Source: Trematomus loennbergii
Taxonomy: Eukaryota; Chordata; Actinopteri; Perciformes; Nototheniidae
Reading direction: 5' to 3'
Assembly: GCA_012861695.1 (NCBI GenBank)
Contig: JAAOOA010000016.1
Coordinates: 21,102,202-21,166,201, forward strand
Length of the DNA: 64,000 bases
Under the pieces are notes generated by a model. The model searched no databases. It was given only the letters and a program-made list of their open reading frames with translations, and was not told the origin of the DNA. Shown one piece after another: positions 53,874 through 64,000 of the stretch; position 1 is the first letter of the stretch; every line of letters starts with the position of its first letter. The position numbers and the translations under genes are program-made.

Positions 53874-54835
53874 CTAATGACCTGGCCGACAGTGACTGAC
53901 ACCTGCGCTACTGCCAGGCAACAGATATCAGCCTTTTTATCCCATACGGCCAATCAGAAGGTGAGAATTAAATTGAGCTGTCAAACACACTGCAGTCTTC
54001 TCTCATGTGGTTCAAATGAAGGTCATACATGGGAGAGGGAACAGATATGCATGTCTGCCTCTTCATGACGCGCACATACACTTAAAACTGAACGATAAAG
54101 CAGGGAGAGGAGTGGTTTAAGGAGAAATGTGATTACAGTGATGGGTGTGTGGACATCTGGGCACCTCTAACAGTGAAGATAATTAGATTATAACAAGTCC
54201 TGCCAGCACTACTGCTTCTCAGCATCACACCTCACAAAGAAGGCGGCAGCAGCAGGGTTATTCTTAAGTATGAGTCAGGGTGGATGATGAGGACTTTTTG
54301 AGGGTGGTCCGTGTCGTGACTTGTCAGTTTGACTTGGTGAAGACAATCTTTGTGACTTTCTCGTTTTTTCTGAATTAATGGACCACCTGGAAAAAGTTTC
54401 CAACATTCAGATGTCATAACAGTTTTCCGTCTAGAATTAGCTCTCAAAATCCACACCAATCTTAACCAATTTAAGGCTGTAAATGTTTAAAAGGCTGACT
54501 TTGATTGAGGCTTGTTAAAAGAAGTATACCAGGAAGTCATTTAAATGCAAAAGAAGTCCTTTGCTACCCTGTGTTTAAGCCTTTTATTTTATTGCTGCTG
54601 ATGTGGGTTGAATCGGACTCTGTTGTGATTTATCACGGCATGTGATACTTCTAAACAGTAGATATTGAGGAGCTGGTAATGTTTGTATGGTTTTACAGCT
54701 AGCACTTAGCTGAAAATGGTTGACTGAGGGGGACCAGTACTGTATGCTGTCAACCATGAAATGAGTATGGGAAATTGAACTCTTATTGAATCTTTACGAG
54801 AACCACAACAAACTCCTTTTTCCTGGAGTGACTTA

Positions 54836-55774
54836 GGCGCCGTTACACGAGGAGAATACGGCTTGTATCTGCATAGTTTCGCGTGCGTATAGCCCTATTA
54901 TTTAGACGAGGCCGATAGAAACTGACCACACAAACGATAACGGGTCCCAAGGTGGATAGATTTGCAAACGAAACGCTCTGGGGGTCAACCGAGTCCGTTT
55001 AATCGCCTCTATACGATATTGCCTGGAAAAATAGGATAGCCCGCCTCTCCTGCTCACTGCTGTACTAGCAACTATCAAAAATAGCTGTGTTTTAACGCAC
55101 AAGGGGTTCTTGAATGAAATAATATTATAAAAGGCAAACCAGAATTGTTAACGCCCAATATACTCCTTAAACAAAATAAACAGAGTCAGATTTCATGCAT
55201 TGATCCATTATATTGACAAAGGTGCATCTCACCCGGTGTTTGTAGAGAATATCTCTCTTTCTGAGCCGTCCTCTCGATGCAATATCCACAGAGACGTGCT
55301 TCTTGGTTTCTTTCAGTTAACTTCCCCGTAGCATTTATCCATATGCTGAGGAAATTACTATATCCGCTGATACCAGCAATCGCCACACACACTTCCTCCT
55401 GTCAGTAGCTACTGCTAGTGCTACTGCTACTGACCATGCTACAGATATTAGTGCAAAAATATACAGCTCCTCTACCACAACCATCAGCAACAACAGATTC
55501 GGTTTCTTTCAGTTTCAGTTTCAGTTTCAGGGCTTAAACAGAAGGGTAGCCATGGCAACATTGAGGCGGGGCTGCTGGGCTCTGCTCTCTTCGCTGCTTT
55601 TGGTGTATTTTGGCGGAAGTTACAGCGCCACTTACAGTCCAGCATATGTACTACAGAGTTTCCAGCGGCCTCGTTTGAACAGACACGTTAAATGAAACAA
55701 ATGCATGTGAACGGAAGACTTTTTGAATACGAATACTGTGCATAAAACGCAAACGGCCTCGTGTGAGCGGGGCC
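54836..55774. mobile_element. Harbinger-like non-autonomous DNA transposon, 0.94 kb
   Basis: The left end GGCGCCGTTACACGAGG and the right end (in reverse) GGCCCCGCTCACACGAGG are inverted repeats. TTA flanks both sides (54833-54835 and 55775-55777), the three-base TWA duplication typical of PIF/Harbinger elements. No transposase is present. It carries a (TTTCAG)4 tract at 55507-55530. Confidence 0.7.
55507..55530. promoter_or_regulatory. (TTTCAG)4, matches interferon-response core in reverse
   Basis: In reverse this reads CTGAAACTGAAACTGAAA, containing GAAACTGAAACT, which fits the ISRE/IRF consensus GAAANNGAAACT. It may be simply a hexanucleotide repeat; function is inferred. Confidence 0.3.
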
Positions 55775-56063
55775 TTAATGTGCAGCTGAGTGCTGCTAGG
55801 CGGGATCTGTTTCCCTTTATTATCCCCTCTGGAGATTCAATGACATTAAAGGGCAGCAGCATGCAAACTGACAATTACTACTCTAGCTTGTCAGTAAAAA
55901 AATTAATTGGTAATGTTTTTATTTTCTTCTTTTAGTGTATTTCCCCAAACATAATTGGTCCTCACCACTTCTGTACTCTTGCAGCACACTGGGTGGGGCT
56001 CCTGAAAGATGCCCTATCAAATATTAAACGCAGCCATAAATGCTCTGTTCTCTCCACCCACCG

Positions 56064-56064
<1 letters not shown>

Positions 56065-56146
<82 letters not shown>

Positions 56147-56201
56147 ACACACAACACACCACACACACACACACACACACACCACACACACACACACACA
56201 C

Positions 56202-56232
<31 letters not shown>
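56065..56232. repeat. (CA)n microsatellite, about 165 bp
   Basis: Long CA run with several CC and AA interruptions in its right half, intergenic or in ccser2 intron 1. Confidence 0.95.
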
Positions 56233-58039
56233 CAGGCTCACATGCAAGGAGCGAGCCAGGCGGCAGACAGACCAACCTCTGAAGAGTGTCTTCCTGTGCT
56301 CTTCTCTCTTCTGGGCGCTGCCTTACTTTCAGATTAGATGTTGGAGGAAGCAAAGTGCAGTGACTTGGCAGGGTGTAGCTCTTGTCTTAATGATTCACTC
56401 TTGGATTAAAATAATTGGAACATAAACTCACTCAGTTAAGGTAAAGTTTTCTATTTTACTTTTCTGTGGTACATAATGAGCAAAAAATGTGATATTGTAT
56501 ATGTATGTTATTCTGGTAGCTTCTTCAGTATACTCAAACATACACTGTAGTTGTGAATGTAGCAGGTTGCCACACCTTAACTTTCCCCACTTCTTTCCTC
56601 TGTTGGTCTCTGTCATTCGATCTACCCCAGTTAGTATACAGCATTACCAAACCCTCTATGCTGTCTCATTGGATTAGCATCAAGTAGCATCAGTGCAGCT
56701 CAGCCTAGTATTGCTTTCACTCAATACACATTAGCCTAGCGTCAGTGTTGCTTTCATCCCTGTCTCATTCTATTAGCCTGCTCTAATGGCACTCTGTTAA
56801 TCTCTTGTGGGACAGAGCTTTGGCCCACTACTGCTCGGTCCAGATGACTGGCCTAGTTATTACTCCACTGGGACACTGAACTCTGTGTCAATATATGTAA
56901 ATGAAGCTGGACTTTGGTGGAGTGTCAGTAGGAGGTGAAAAAGTCATTTGGGCTGCAGTTGATTGTCAGAGTATAATTATTATACCTCTATGCATTCTTT
57001 CATCACAGACTATGCATTTAGATATCATTCATCCAACATATCAGATATGTTTTAAAACTGGGCTGACTGATTGTGGTTATGTGTGTGTGTGTGTGTATAT
57101 ATGTGTGTGTGTCTGGGGTGGCCCTTTAAAATCTTGTCTCAGAGTGGAGCCAGCTGGAGGATATATAAGCGATATAACCAATAAGAGTCTTCATTTTTTG
57201 CTTCCTCACTCCATCCATCCTCCCTGTCCATGCTTTCTCTTCTGTCTCTCCCTTTCTTCAGTTCTCTTCATTGTGAAGCTACAGTCTGTGTTGACTTGAA
57301 TTTCTCAGATATATCCATTTTTTTTCTACAAAAGAGAAAGCTGTTAAGTGTTTCTGAAGCTACATTTGTAGTAGTTACAAATACAGCTCTTGTGCTAAGG
57401 ACGCTATTCAAAAAATGTAAGTGCACGTTACCATTTACGCTACACAGGAAATAGAAGCAACAGAAAAGCTACCACAGATAAAAAAGTTGAAGTCTGTGTA
57501 GATTTGTATGTGATTATAGAACCTTTCATATCTCTAAGGGCATGTTTGTTAAAAATAAAACTGTCCAAAAAGAAACCTGGTTCAATCAGCCACTTTACAG
57601 CTTAGCTTGAAATAGATCCACTTCCAAAAGACATAACATTTCTTTCAGTTTTATGTCAGACAAAGAAGGGCCACTAATGTCTAGGATTGTAAAACTTTAC
57701 ACACCAATTATGTTTTAGCAGGAAGGTGTTAAAGACATCTTACTTTCAGGGTTTCCCCAGGAAATTGTAAGTAGATGACATTCAAAGCTAGTTTTTATGT
57801 AAGATTAGGTTGCTCAACTCTTCTCCTAAACATTGTTTTCAAATCTAACTGTTTTTTCCAAATAAACTATTTGTACAACAATAGCAAACAATCATTATTT
57901 TAATCAATTTTCTCAAAGTTGTTTTTATTACTGCACTTAATGGAATACAAACATATTGCTGCTGAAAGCAAGGGTCTGCATTACAAAAGTGATGCCCTGC
58001 TTTGGAAAGTAATGCAATACAACAGACTCTTTATAAGTA

Positions 58040-58330
58040 AATAAGTAAGGGATAATGTGCAGCGACGCGGTCATTATGGGTAAAAGAACACCGACAGGCA
58101 GATCAGGAGCCCGACGCGAAGCGGAGGGATCTAGATCTGCATGCAGTTTGCTTTTCAGCCAAACTGTATACAGTTCAATCGACCGGACTTCTTTCTGCAG
58201 ATTTGAGCGTCCTTAACAACGGTCATAAATCCTTGACAGCGGTCTGTCTGTTCTGGATTAACAACGTGTCACGTGTTCTGAATTGACCAATCAGAATCGA
58301 GTATTCAACTAAACCATGTAATAACAGCTG
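58040..58330. repeat. Dispersed repeat fragment sharing CCCGACGCGAAGC with 17.9 kb
   Basis: It contains GGAGCCCGACGCGAAGCGGA and ends with GACCAATCAGAATCGAGTAT then CTAAACCATGTAATA, sequences common in fish DNA-element remnants. The shared core with 17860-18125 supports a family relation. Confidence 0.45.
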
Positions 58331-61300
58331 ATAGACAATACTACTATAGGGTGTTACCCACATGTGAAGTTGCATTTGCATTTTTTTTATATTGTTCACT
58401 GTTTTCTTTTGAAACTACTAAAAAGAGCATTTTCTTTCTATATACTGACTTCATACTTATTCCATATCCCTTTCTGGGGTTTCCACCGTCTGAATACAAT
58501 TCTCCCCTTATCAATGTCTCAAAATTGAATGAAGGCGAGATATGAGAGGAATGATGTATCCTCCTGACATTCTATTTTTGAGAGATGGTGCTCAGACTTT
58601 TGAATGATGGGGAACTATGAGCATTGTGAGATGGGATACACTGCAGCATCGTGTGTAGTAGAGCACCTCCATTCATGCGTAGCCCCACTGACCCAATAGA
58701 TCCTAGCCCCCGGCCTGTCGCCTCCTATCTGCATCCATCCTGTTACTCCTGAAGAATGAATCTCTGTGTGAGCAGTTCAAAAGTGAAAGCTTTGCTAGGG
58801 AGTAATGAACAACCTTATTCTTGCACTTCGGATTTTTCAGCCTTCCCAGATCTCTGCCAGGTGCTTTCTGTCTGGCTGTCCTCTGAGACAGAAATAAAGT
58901 AAGGCCAAACAGCCTCACTGGCAGAGAGACAGAAAACTCCCATTCCCTGTACGACAGAGAGTAAGAAAATATGTCATCTCACTTTTTGTTTTTTTCACAT
59001 ACAGGGATCACTGCTGAGATGCTGAGTTGCAGGTCTAGCAAAAGATCTCTCTGTGGGAAAAGCCTGCCTGAAGTCTTGTCTCACTACCTCTCCCATTCTT
59101 ACTTTATTTAACAGCATCTGACTATCGCTGTCCATTCCCTTTTCTCTTTGTAATCCCTTCCACTCCCTCTGCTGCTTGCAGTGTTTCGTTACATACCCTA
59201 TTTTATTATTCTCTGGATTGGAAGTTAAATCATGATGAAATCGTTCATGCACTAGGTGATATTGGATTTTAATCTAATCTGTTGATCTATTCCGTACTCA
59301 GACACTATCTATAAAGCAGCAATTTTTAGACATCAAGATAAAACAGTTTCTTGCTGTTCTTCAACCCTCAGTGAACAAACCTAAAATACAAAGATAAACT
59401 CAATTATTGAAACAATCTCTGTAGACCTCAGTGTTAAACCAGGTTCAAATGAAATCAACAGCATTGAAGCTTGTTGGAGGTTTATAAATCCAGTGTGCAA
59501 ACGTTGCTTTTAGTATGATTTTGAGTTAGTTAGACTGTGTCTCTGTGGCTTTCCTTTACATTATTCATCCCGTCACACTGTCAAGGTTTCAGGTTTTGCT
59601 TCAGATGCAGTGCGGACCCACAAGAGGCCTTGATACTTGGATGTTAGTGAAACTCTTGGATATTTATTTACAGTACTATACTCTGGGGGGAGGGGCAGGC
59701 CATCACATATAAGCGCATGACAGATGGCCTGCAAGGTTTACTGCCCTACCTTAGAATGTGTGTCAGGCGGTTTGGATGTTGTCTCTTTATTTATGCTCCT
59801 CATGAGCTGACCTGTGTCCTTGTACTAGTATTGGAGAAAAGGGCTGGGTATCAATCATATTCGGTCCATAGCACTGGGAAACAGAAGCAGACATTTGCTG
59901 AAATTTGAACCGATACTTTGGGATTATATTTTTATTTTGAAGATACCTGATTCATATGATTAATTTGTGAAAAAGTCATTATTAAAGCAAAACAAGCTTG
60001 TAAGTGTGTTTATGTTATGAACAATTATTCGCTCAAATAGATACATCGGGATAGTTATTTTGTTAAATTCAAATATATTTTTGTAATAAAATGCCTTAGA
60101 TAATCAGCAATGTAAGGTACTGTAACTTGAACGTCATTGGTACCAAAACTCACAAATCATGGTCGCATACACATACAATTGCCTTATAGCAGGGCTTTGA
60201 TAATGTGGCATTAGTAGGCCACTGTGTTGTTGTTGCTGTAAATACAAATGTGAGACCTTAACATTAGACTATTCTACCTCCTTAGTTACTCAACACCCAA
60301 AGAATTACAACTGAACTATAATATAACAAGCATATCAACTGTGGATGGGGAATTTCTTTACAATGACTTCAAACATCAAAGGGAAACTCCCGCACTGCCA
60401 ACGGGTATCTTCCAATGTCTGGGTGACAAGTGAGATGACCCAGATGAGAAAACATTTGCCACAGCTGCGTGAGGATTTGCCGTTTGTTATGGTGATCTGA
60501 CACGCTGGATGTGAATGAAACTTAAGAGGTTCTGGGCCATTCATACAGGCGAGACCTCTAATCGAATTGCTACCCATTAAACACACATAGACACACACAA
60601 CCACCACCCCCACCCCGGGGCAAAGAGGCTTTGGTTGCCCCACTTGCAATTGCTGACCTGATTTTGCGTGCAACTGTGTGTTTTCGTAGTTGTGCCGAAG
60701 TGTGTTTATGAAGCAGATTAGGATGGTGGCATAGCCTGACTTCTGTAGCACTTATGAGTGTGTCTCTTTGATTGTAGACGCGTGTGTCTGTGCATGGGAA
60801 TGTGGGGCAGCAGGGTACGTGGACGTTTTTTTTCTTCCAGAACACGAGTCCACATTTTCACACAACGCCCCTCCCCCACTAATTCAGAAGTTGAGTGGAT
60901 TATTGCCCCAGTATCTGCCTTTGTGTCTTTGTGCCAGTTTGTCAAAGGATCTAATCAAAAGGGGGAGACTGCTTGATCTTCTGTTGATCAACAAAACAGC
61001 CTGCATTTCAAAAAAATACATTTACTTTCTATCTGGGGCAACCGTCTCCAGACAGTTTTTGAGTCACTGCTTTGCTCCCTCATGCAGATGGATCACTTTC
61101 TGTTAACCGCTCCAGCCATCTGGATTTCAGTAACTTTCCTATTCATAATCTTCCAGCACTAGCCAGATGGATGCAACACGCAGGTGCACCACCAACACAT
61201 GTACACTTGTCACATGGCTGATTGGAAACAAATGAATTTAACAACGAGTAGCAGGAAACGGCCCTGTGTTCTCCCTCCATCGGCTTACAAGCTGTACGTC

Positions 61301-61888
61301 CTCCATTCACTATTCAAAGTGTGCTGGCTACCTTCCCAACACTTCCCCTTGTCCCCCAGGCGGTGTATATCCGTTTGCCCATTCTTTTGTTGGCCAGGCA
61401 TCTCGGCGCCATATCCTCCAAAACCTGTGGCAACTCTATGTCATGTCATCAGTGAAACAAAAAAAAAAGTTATCATTATTCTATTAACTGTCTTAATATA
61501 CCCATACATTTTGGGAGATTCAATAATAATAAACACAATACTCTGGTTCCTGCTATGGATTTATGTTCATACATTTTTGTTTCCTGCTTTGAATAGAGTC
61601 AAGAGTACCTTATGCATGGTTTAAAGTAGAGACATGTGATTTTCCATGTGTGATTGAAACTTGTGGCCGTGTACGGATTGCGTAAAGTCAGAATAATTGA
61701 GCCTTTATGTCTCTCACATGACCACGTGAAAGTATAAAGCCAGACTTGCCGTGACAAAGCCTCAAGTCATCCTGTAAGCTGCCGGATTAATCCCTAATGC
61801 TCCTCACAGTCAGACAGGCAACAGCAGGTGGACAAAACTACCCTTAGTGTTGTTACTATTTATCAGGGCATATGGTCACGGCATATAG

Positions 61889-61911
61889 TGTGTGTGTGTG
61901 TGTGTGTGTGT
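61889..61911. repeat. (GT)n microsatellite just upstream of ccser2 coding exon
   Basis: About 11 GT units lying some 70 bp before the acceptor of the first coding exon of ccser2. Confidence 0.85.
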
Positions 61912-62024
61912 CTGACTGTGTTGCTTTGTAGGATTTTCAACTACAGTCAACTAATCGTCTATTTGTGTATTCTTTCCCCAGTTGTGTGTGATTCCATGTC
62001 CCTCCATGCCTTTTTTGGCATCTA

Positions 62025-63756
62025 ATGGAAGAAAAATCACATATCAGGTCCGCCATGGTATCCAGACTGCCTAAGTTTGGTGGACGCTCCTCGACTGGTG
62101 CTGCCAGCCCCTTGTCCAATGGTTCTACACACCCGACCACCCCCACTCAGGATGGAAAGACCACTCCCTCAGGAACACGGCCAAATGGTGTAATCCGAGC
62201 CTCTTCATTTTCCTTTAAATGGAAGAGAGACGAGGGGACGACCCCCTCGAGCCCCACCAGCCCTGAGGATGGGGTTGAAGAAAAGGCTCAGACACTGCTC
62301 CCCCCTCTGGTAAAGGAGGTGAGAAATGGCTCTCCATCGACGCCCAAGATGCGGAGGTCAGGTGTTTTGACGGTGGCTATCTCCAGTCCCAAGGCCATCC
62401 CCAAGCAATCCTTGAAGATGAGTCCCAAAGTAGTGACCAAGCTAGACCAAAGCCCACTGAACGGAGGTCCTAAAATTGCAGCCCATAATGGCTTCAGCAG
62501 TCCAGTTCGAACGGGGTCAGAATCCCGACTTGTGCGGCCGAGAGCAGGCTCCAGCTCTCCCAGAAGCAGCTCTCAAGACAGCCTGTCCCAGTCAAGTGAC
62601 AGCCTGAAGACCTTGGCACTTGACAACATGGTGCGCTCAAACAGCTTCACTCACTTCAAGCAGATTCCCTCACCCACCAGACAGTCTATGACGCGGTCCT
62701 TCTCCTTCAACCGGGCTGTAGAGCTAGCCAAGCCTCTGGTAAACACTCAGCTCCGGCCTCCTCGCAGTAGTTTTCTCAAACCCCCTCAGCTGAGCAATGG
62801 AAGAGTGGGTTTAGGACTCGGAGGCCTGAATAGCGGCCTTGGAGGTTCAGGAGGTCTAGGTGGAGGACTTCAGTACAGTAGACCACCTTCAGCTGCCTCT
62901 TCTCTCCCCACTCTCTCAATTCCTCCAGCGCCCACTACTCCTAGTCCTCTGAGAAAGCCTCTGCTCCCCAGCTGTGTGCTCAACAAGTCATTGGGAAGCA
63001 GTGGTTTGTCTTTGGGCTACAGGCCAGCTCGATCTGGGCAGACCAAGCAGCAAAAGCCACTTTTTCCATGTAGGGTCAAGGGGGATATCAGACCTTCAAC
63101 TGCCCCTGAATTTGCAGGGCTATTAGGGATAGCAATAGACATTGAGCGGACTAGTGAGACTGCAAAAGCAGTCTCTCCCAGTGACAGTGATGGAAGCTCC
63201 GGAGGAGGAAAAGGAGGAAAAAGTGTGCTTAAGATCTCTGGCCAGACAGCAGGTGAGACTTTGGAGGACATGTCCTTATCCTCGGCCTCCTCTCTAGACA
63301 GAGGCGACACCAGTGAAGATTTTCTAGATGACTTTGACTGTCTGGGAGATGGGTTCAGTGATGGAGACCTGCCTGACAACAGAAGAAACTGACAGCACTA
63401 CTCAAACCCGCTTACACAGCTTTCTCAATGAGAGCCTTGACTGGGACACTATGGATCTGGCAGGTAAGATATTTTCGTAATTTTATTTAATGTTTGTTAC
63501 ATTTTTGTCCGTTTTTCAGACATGCGTTTATTTATCTTCTGCAGGACATAAAGAAGAGAGCCCTATGCAGGACTCTCAGGGACCGCTGGGCTTGTCTTCA
63601 GAGCCGGCTGACGTCCTTCAGGCTTCGTCTGTGGAGATGTCGCCCTCCAACAGCTCTGGTGGAACCTACATGTGGGATGAGGATGGTCTCGATCCACTTG
63701 GGGGGCTGGGGACACATCCATGTGACAGCTATGATGATTCAGACCTCAACAGCATT
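62025..63756 (+). CDS. ccser2: CCSER2 (coiled-coil serine-rich protein 2), 5' part; continues beyond the window
   Basis: CCSER2 (FAM190B/Gcap14) is a Ser-rich microtubule-associated protein that binds EB proteins. The exon containing the start has an acceptor CCCCAG ending at 61981, so it includes 43 bases of 5' UTR. Coding exons here are 62025-63463 and 63545-63756; the rest lies to the right. The start MEEKSHIRS followed by SRLPKFGG matches the human N-terminus; SRLP (residues 13-16) resembles an EB-binding SxLP motif. Further family matches are MVRSNSFTHF, TRSFSFNRAVELAKP, DMSLSSASSLDRGDTSEDF, and in exon 2 MSPSNSSGGTYMWDEDGLDP. The 455-codon frame stops at 63390, but similarity continues in the next frame (SFLNESLDWDTMDLAG) to a good GTAAGA donor. 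A small indel near 63375-63388 (two bases missing or one extra) is therefore likely. The coiled-coil part is not in the window. Confidence 0.92.
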
Positions 63757-64000
63757 GTGAGTCCCAGTTTCCAGCTTTCCCTTTTAATTATATTAAAGTG
63801 TAACTTCACCCCAAGGTCTCAGCATTACTTCACCCACTGAATAATTTAGAAAAATGTTTTAAGTCTGAGCCTTTGTGGGAGATAGGGAGGGGTTGAGCAG
63901 GGTGAGCGCATGGATGTGTGAAGCACGAGTTGCTCAGTGGGCGTTAAAATTAAACAATTTTTAGTTTAAATTTCGTGACATGAATAAGACTCTATCTCAC
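63757..64000 (+). other. Start of a ccser2 intron, cut by the window end
   Basis: Follows the GTGAGT donor of the second coding exon. No further exon is seen before the end. Confidence 0.8.

Larger units (their letters stand above)
44836..61981. other. Gene-poor stretch: 5' flank of the SPARC-like gene and probable ccser2 promoter and first intron
   Basis: No coding exon is visible in 17 kb. It contains three probable non-autonomous DNA elements (52032-52464, 52700-53873, 54836-55774), a CA repeat (56065-56232), a repeat fragment near 58040-58330 and GT runs near 57078-57112 and 61889-61911. Open frames in the region are low complexity or lack recognisable domains. The right-hand part is probably intron 1 of ccser2. 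Confidence 0.55.

Overview
This is a vertebrate nuclear window, almost certainly from a teleost fish. The genes have many short GT-AG exons. There are long CA microsatellites, fish-type interspersed repeats, hAT and Harbinger-like remnants and a decayed Ty3/Gypsy element. The gene order ecd - fam149b1 - dnajc9, with ccser2 further on, matches what I recall of human 10q22-q23. No bacterial-type features are present. Function and orthology rest on remembered protein families; no database was searched.

Layout: (1) 350-8781, minus: ecd, 13 coding exons, with a 3.4-kb LTR retrotransposon in opposite orientation inside its last intron. (2) 8782-9845: about 1 kb head-to-head promoter region. (3) 9846-18688, plus: fam149b1, 16 coding exons. 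(4) 18689-20098: gap between two 3' ends, holding a palindromic MITE. (5) 20099-23965, minus: dnajc9, 5 coding exons, with a hAT transposase fragment in intron 1 and an E2F-type site upstream. (6) 25605-30804, minus: an NDNF-family secreted protein, 3 coding exons. (7) 30805-38557: intergenic with simple repeats. (8) 38558-44835, minus: a compact SPARC-family secreted calcium-binding protein, 8 coding exons, one of which has its 3' splice site abutting a 170-bp TG repeat. (9) 44836-61981: a long gene-poor stretch with three probable non-autonomous DNA transposons, probably including the promoter and first intron of ccser2. (10) 62025 to beyond the window, plus: ccser2, first two coding exons.

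The most general observation is that conserved exons in five of the six genes can be read only if one base is supplied, usually inside a short homopolymer: ecd 4-5 sites, fam149b1 one site plus a compensating pair, the NDNF-like gene 3, the SPARC-like gene 1, ccser2 one small indel. Splice sites and protein similarity are otherwise intact, so homopolymer collapse in the assembly explains this better than independent gene death. I found no clear undescribed biological system. The items most worth a second look are the compact SPARC-family gene with its TG-repeat splice site, the transposon-borne regulatory motifs, and the frame-preserving basic exon of fam149b1.
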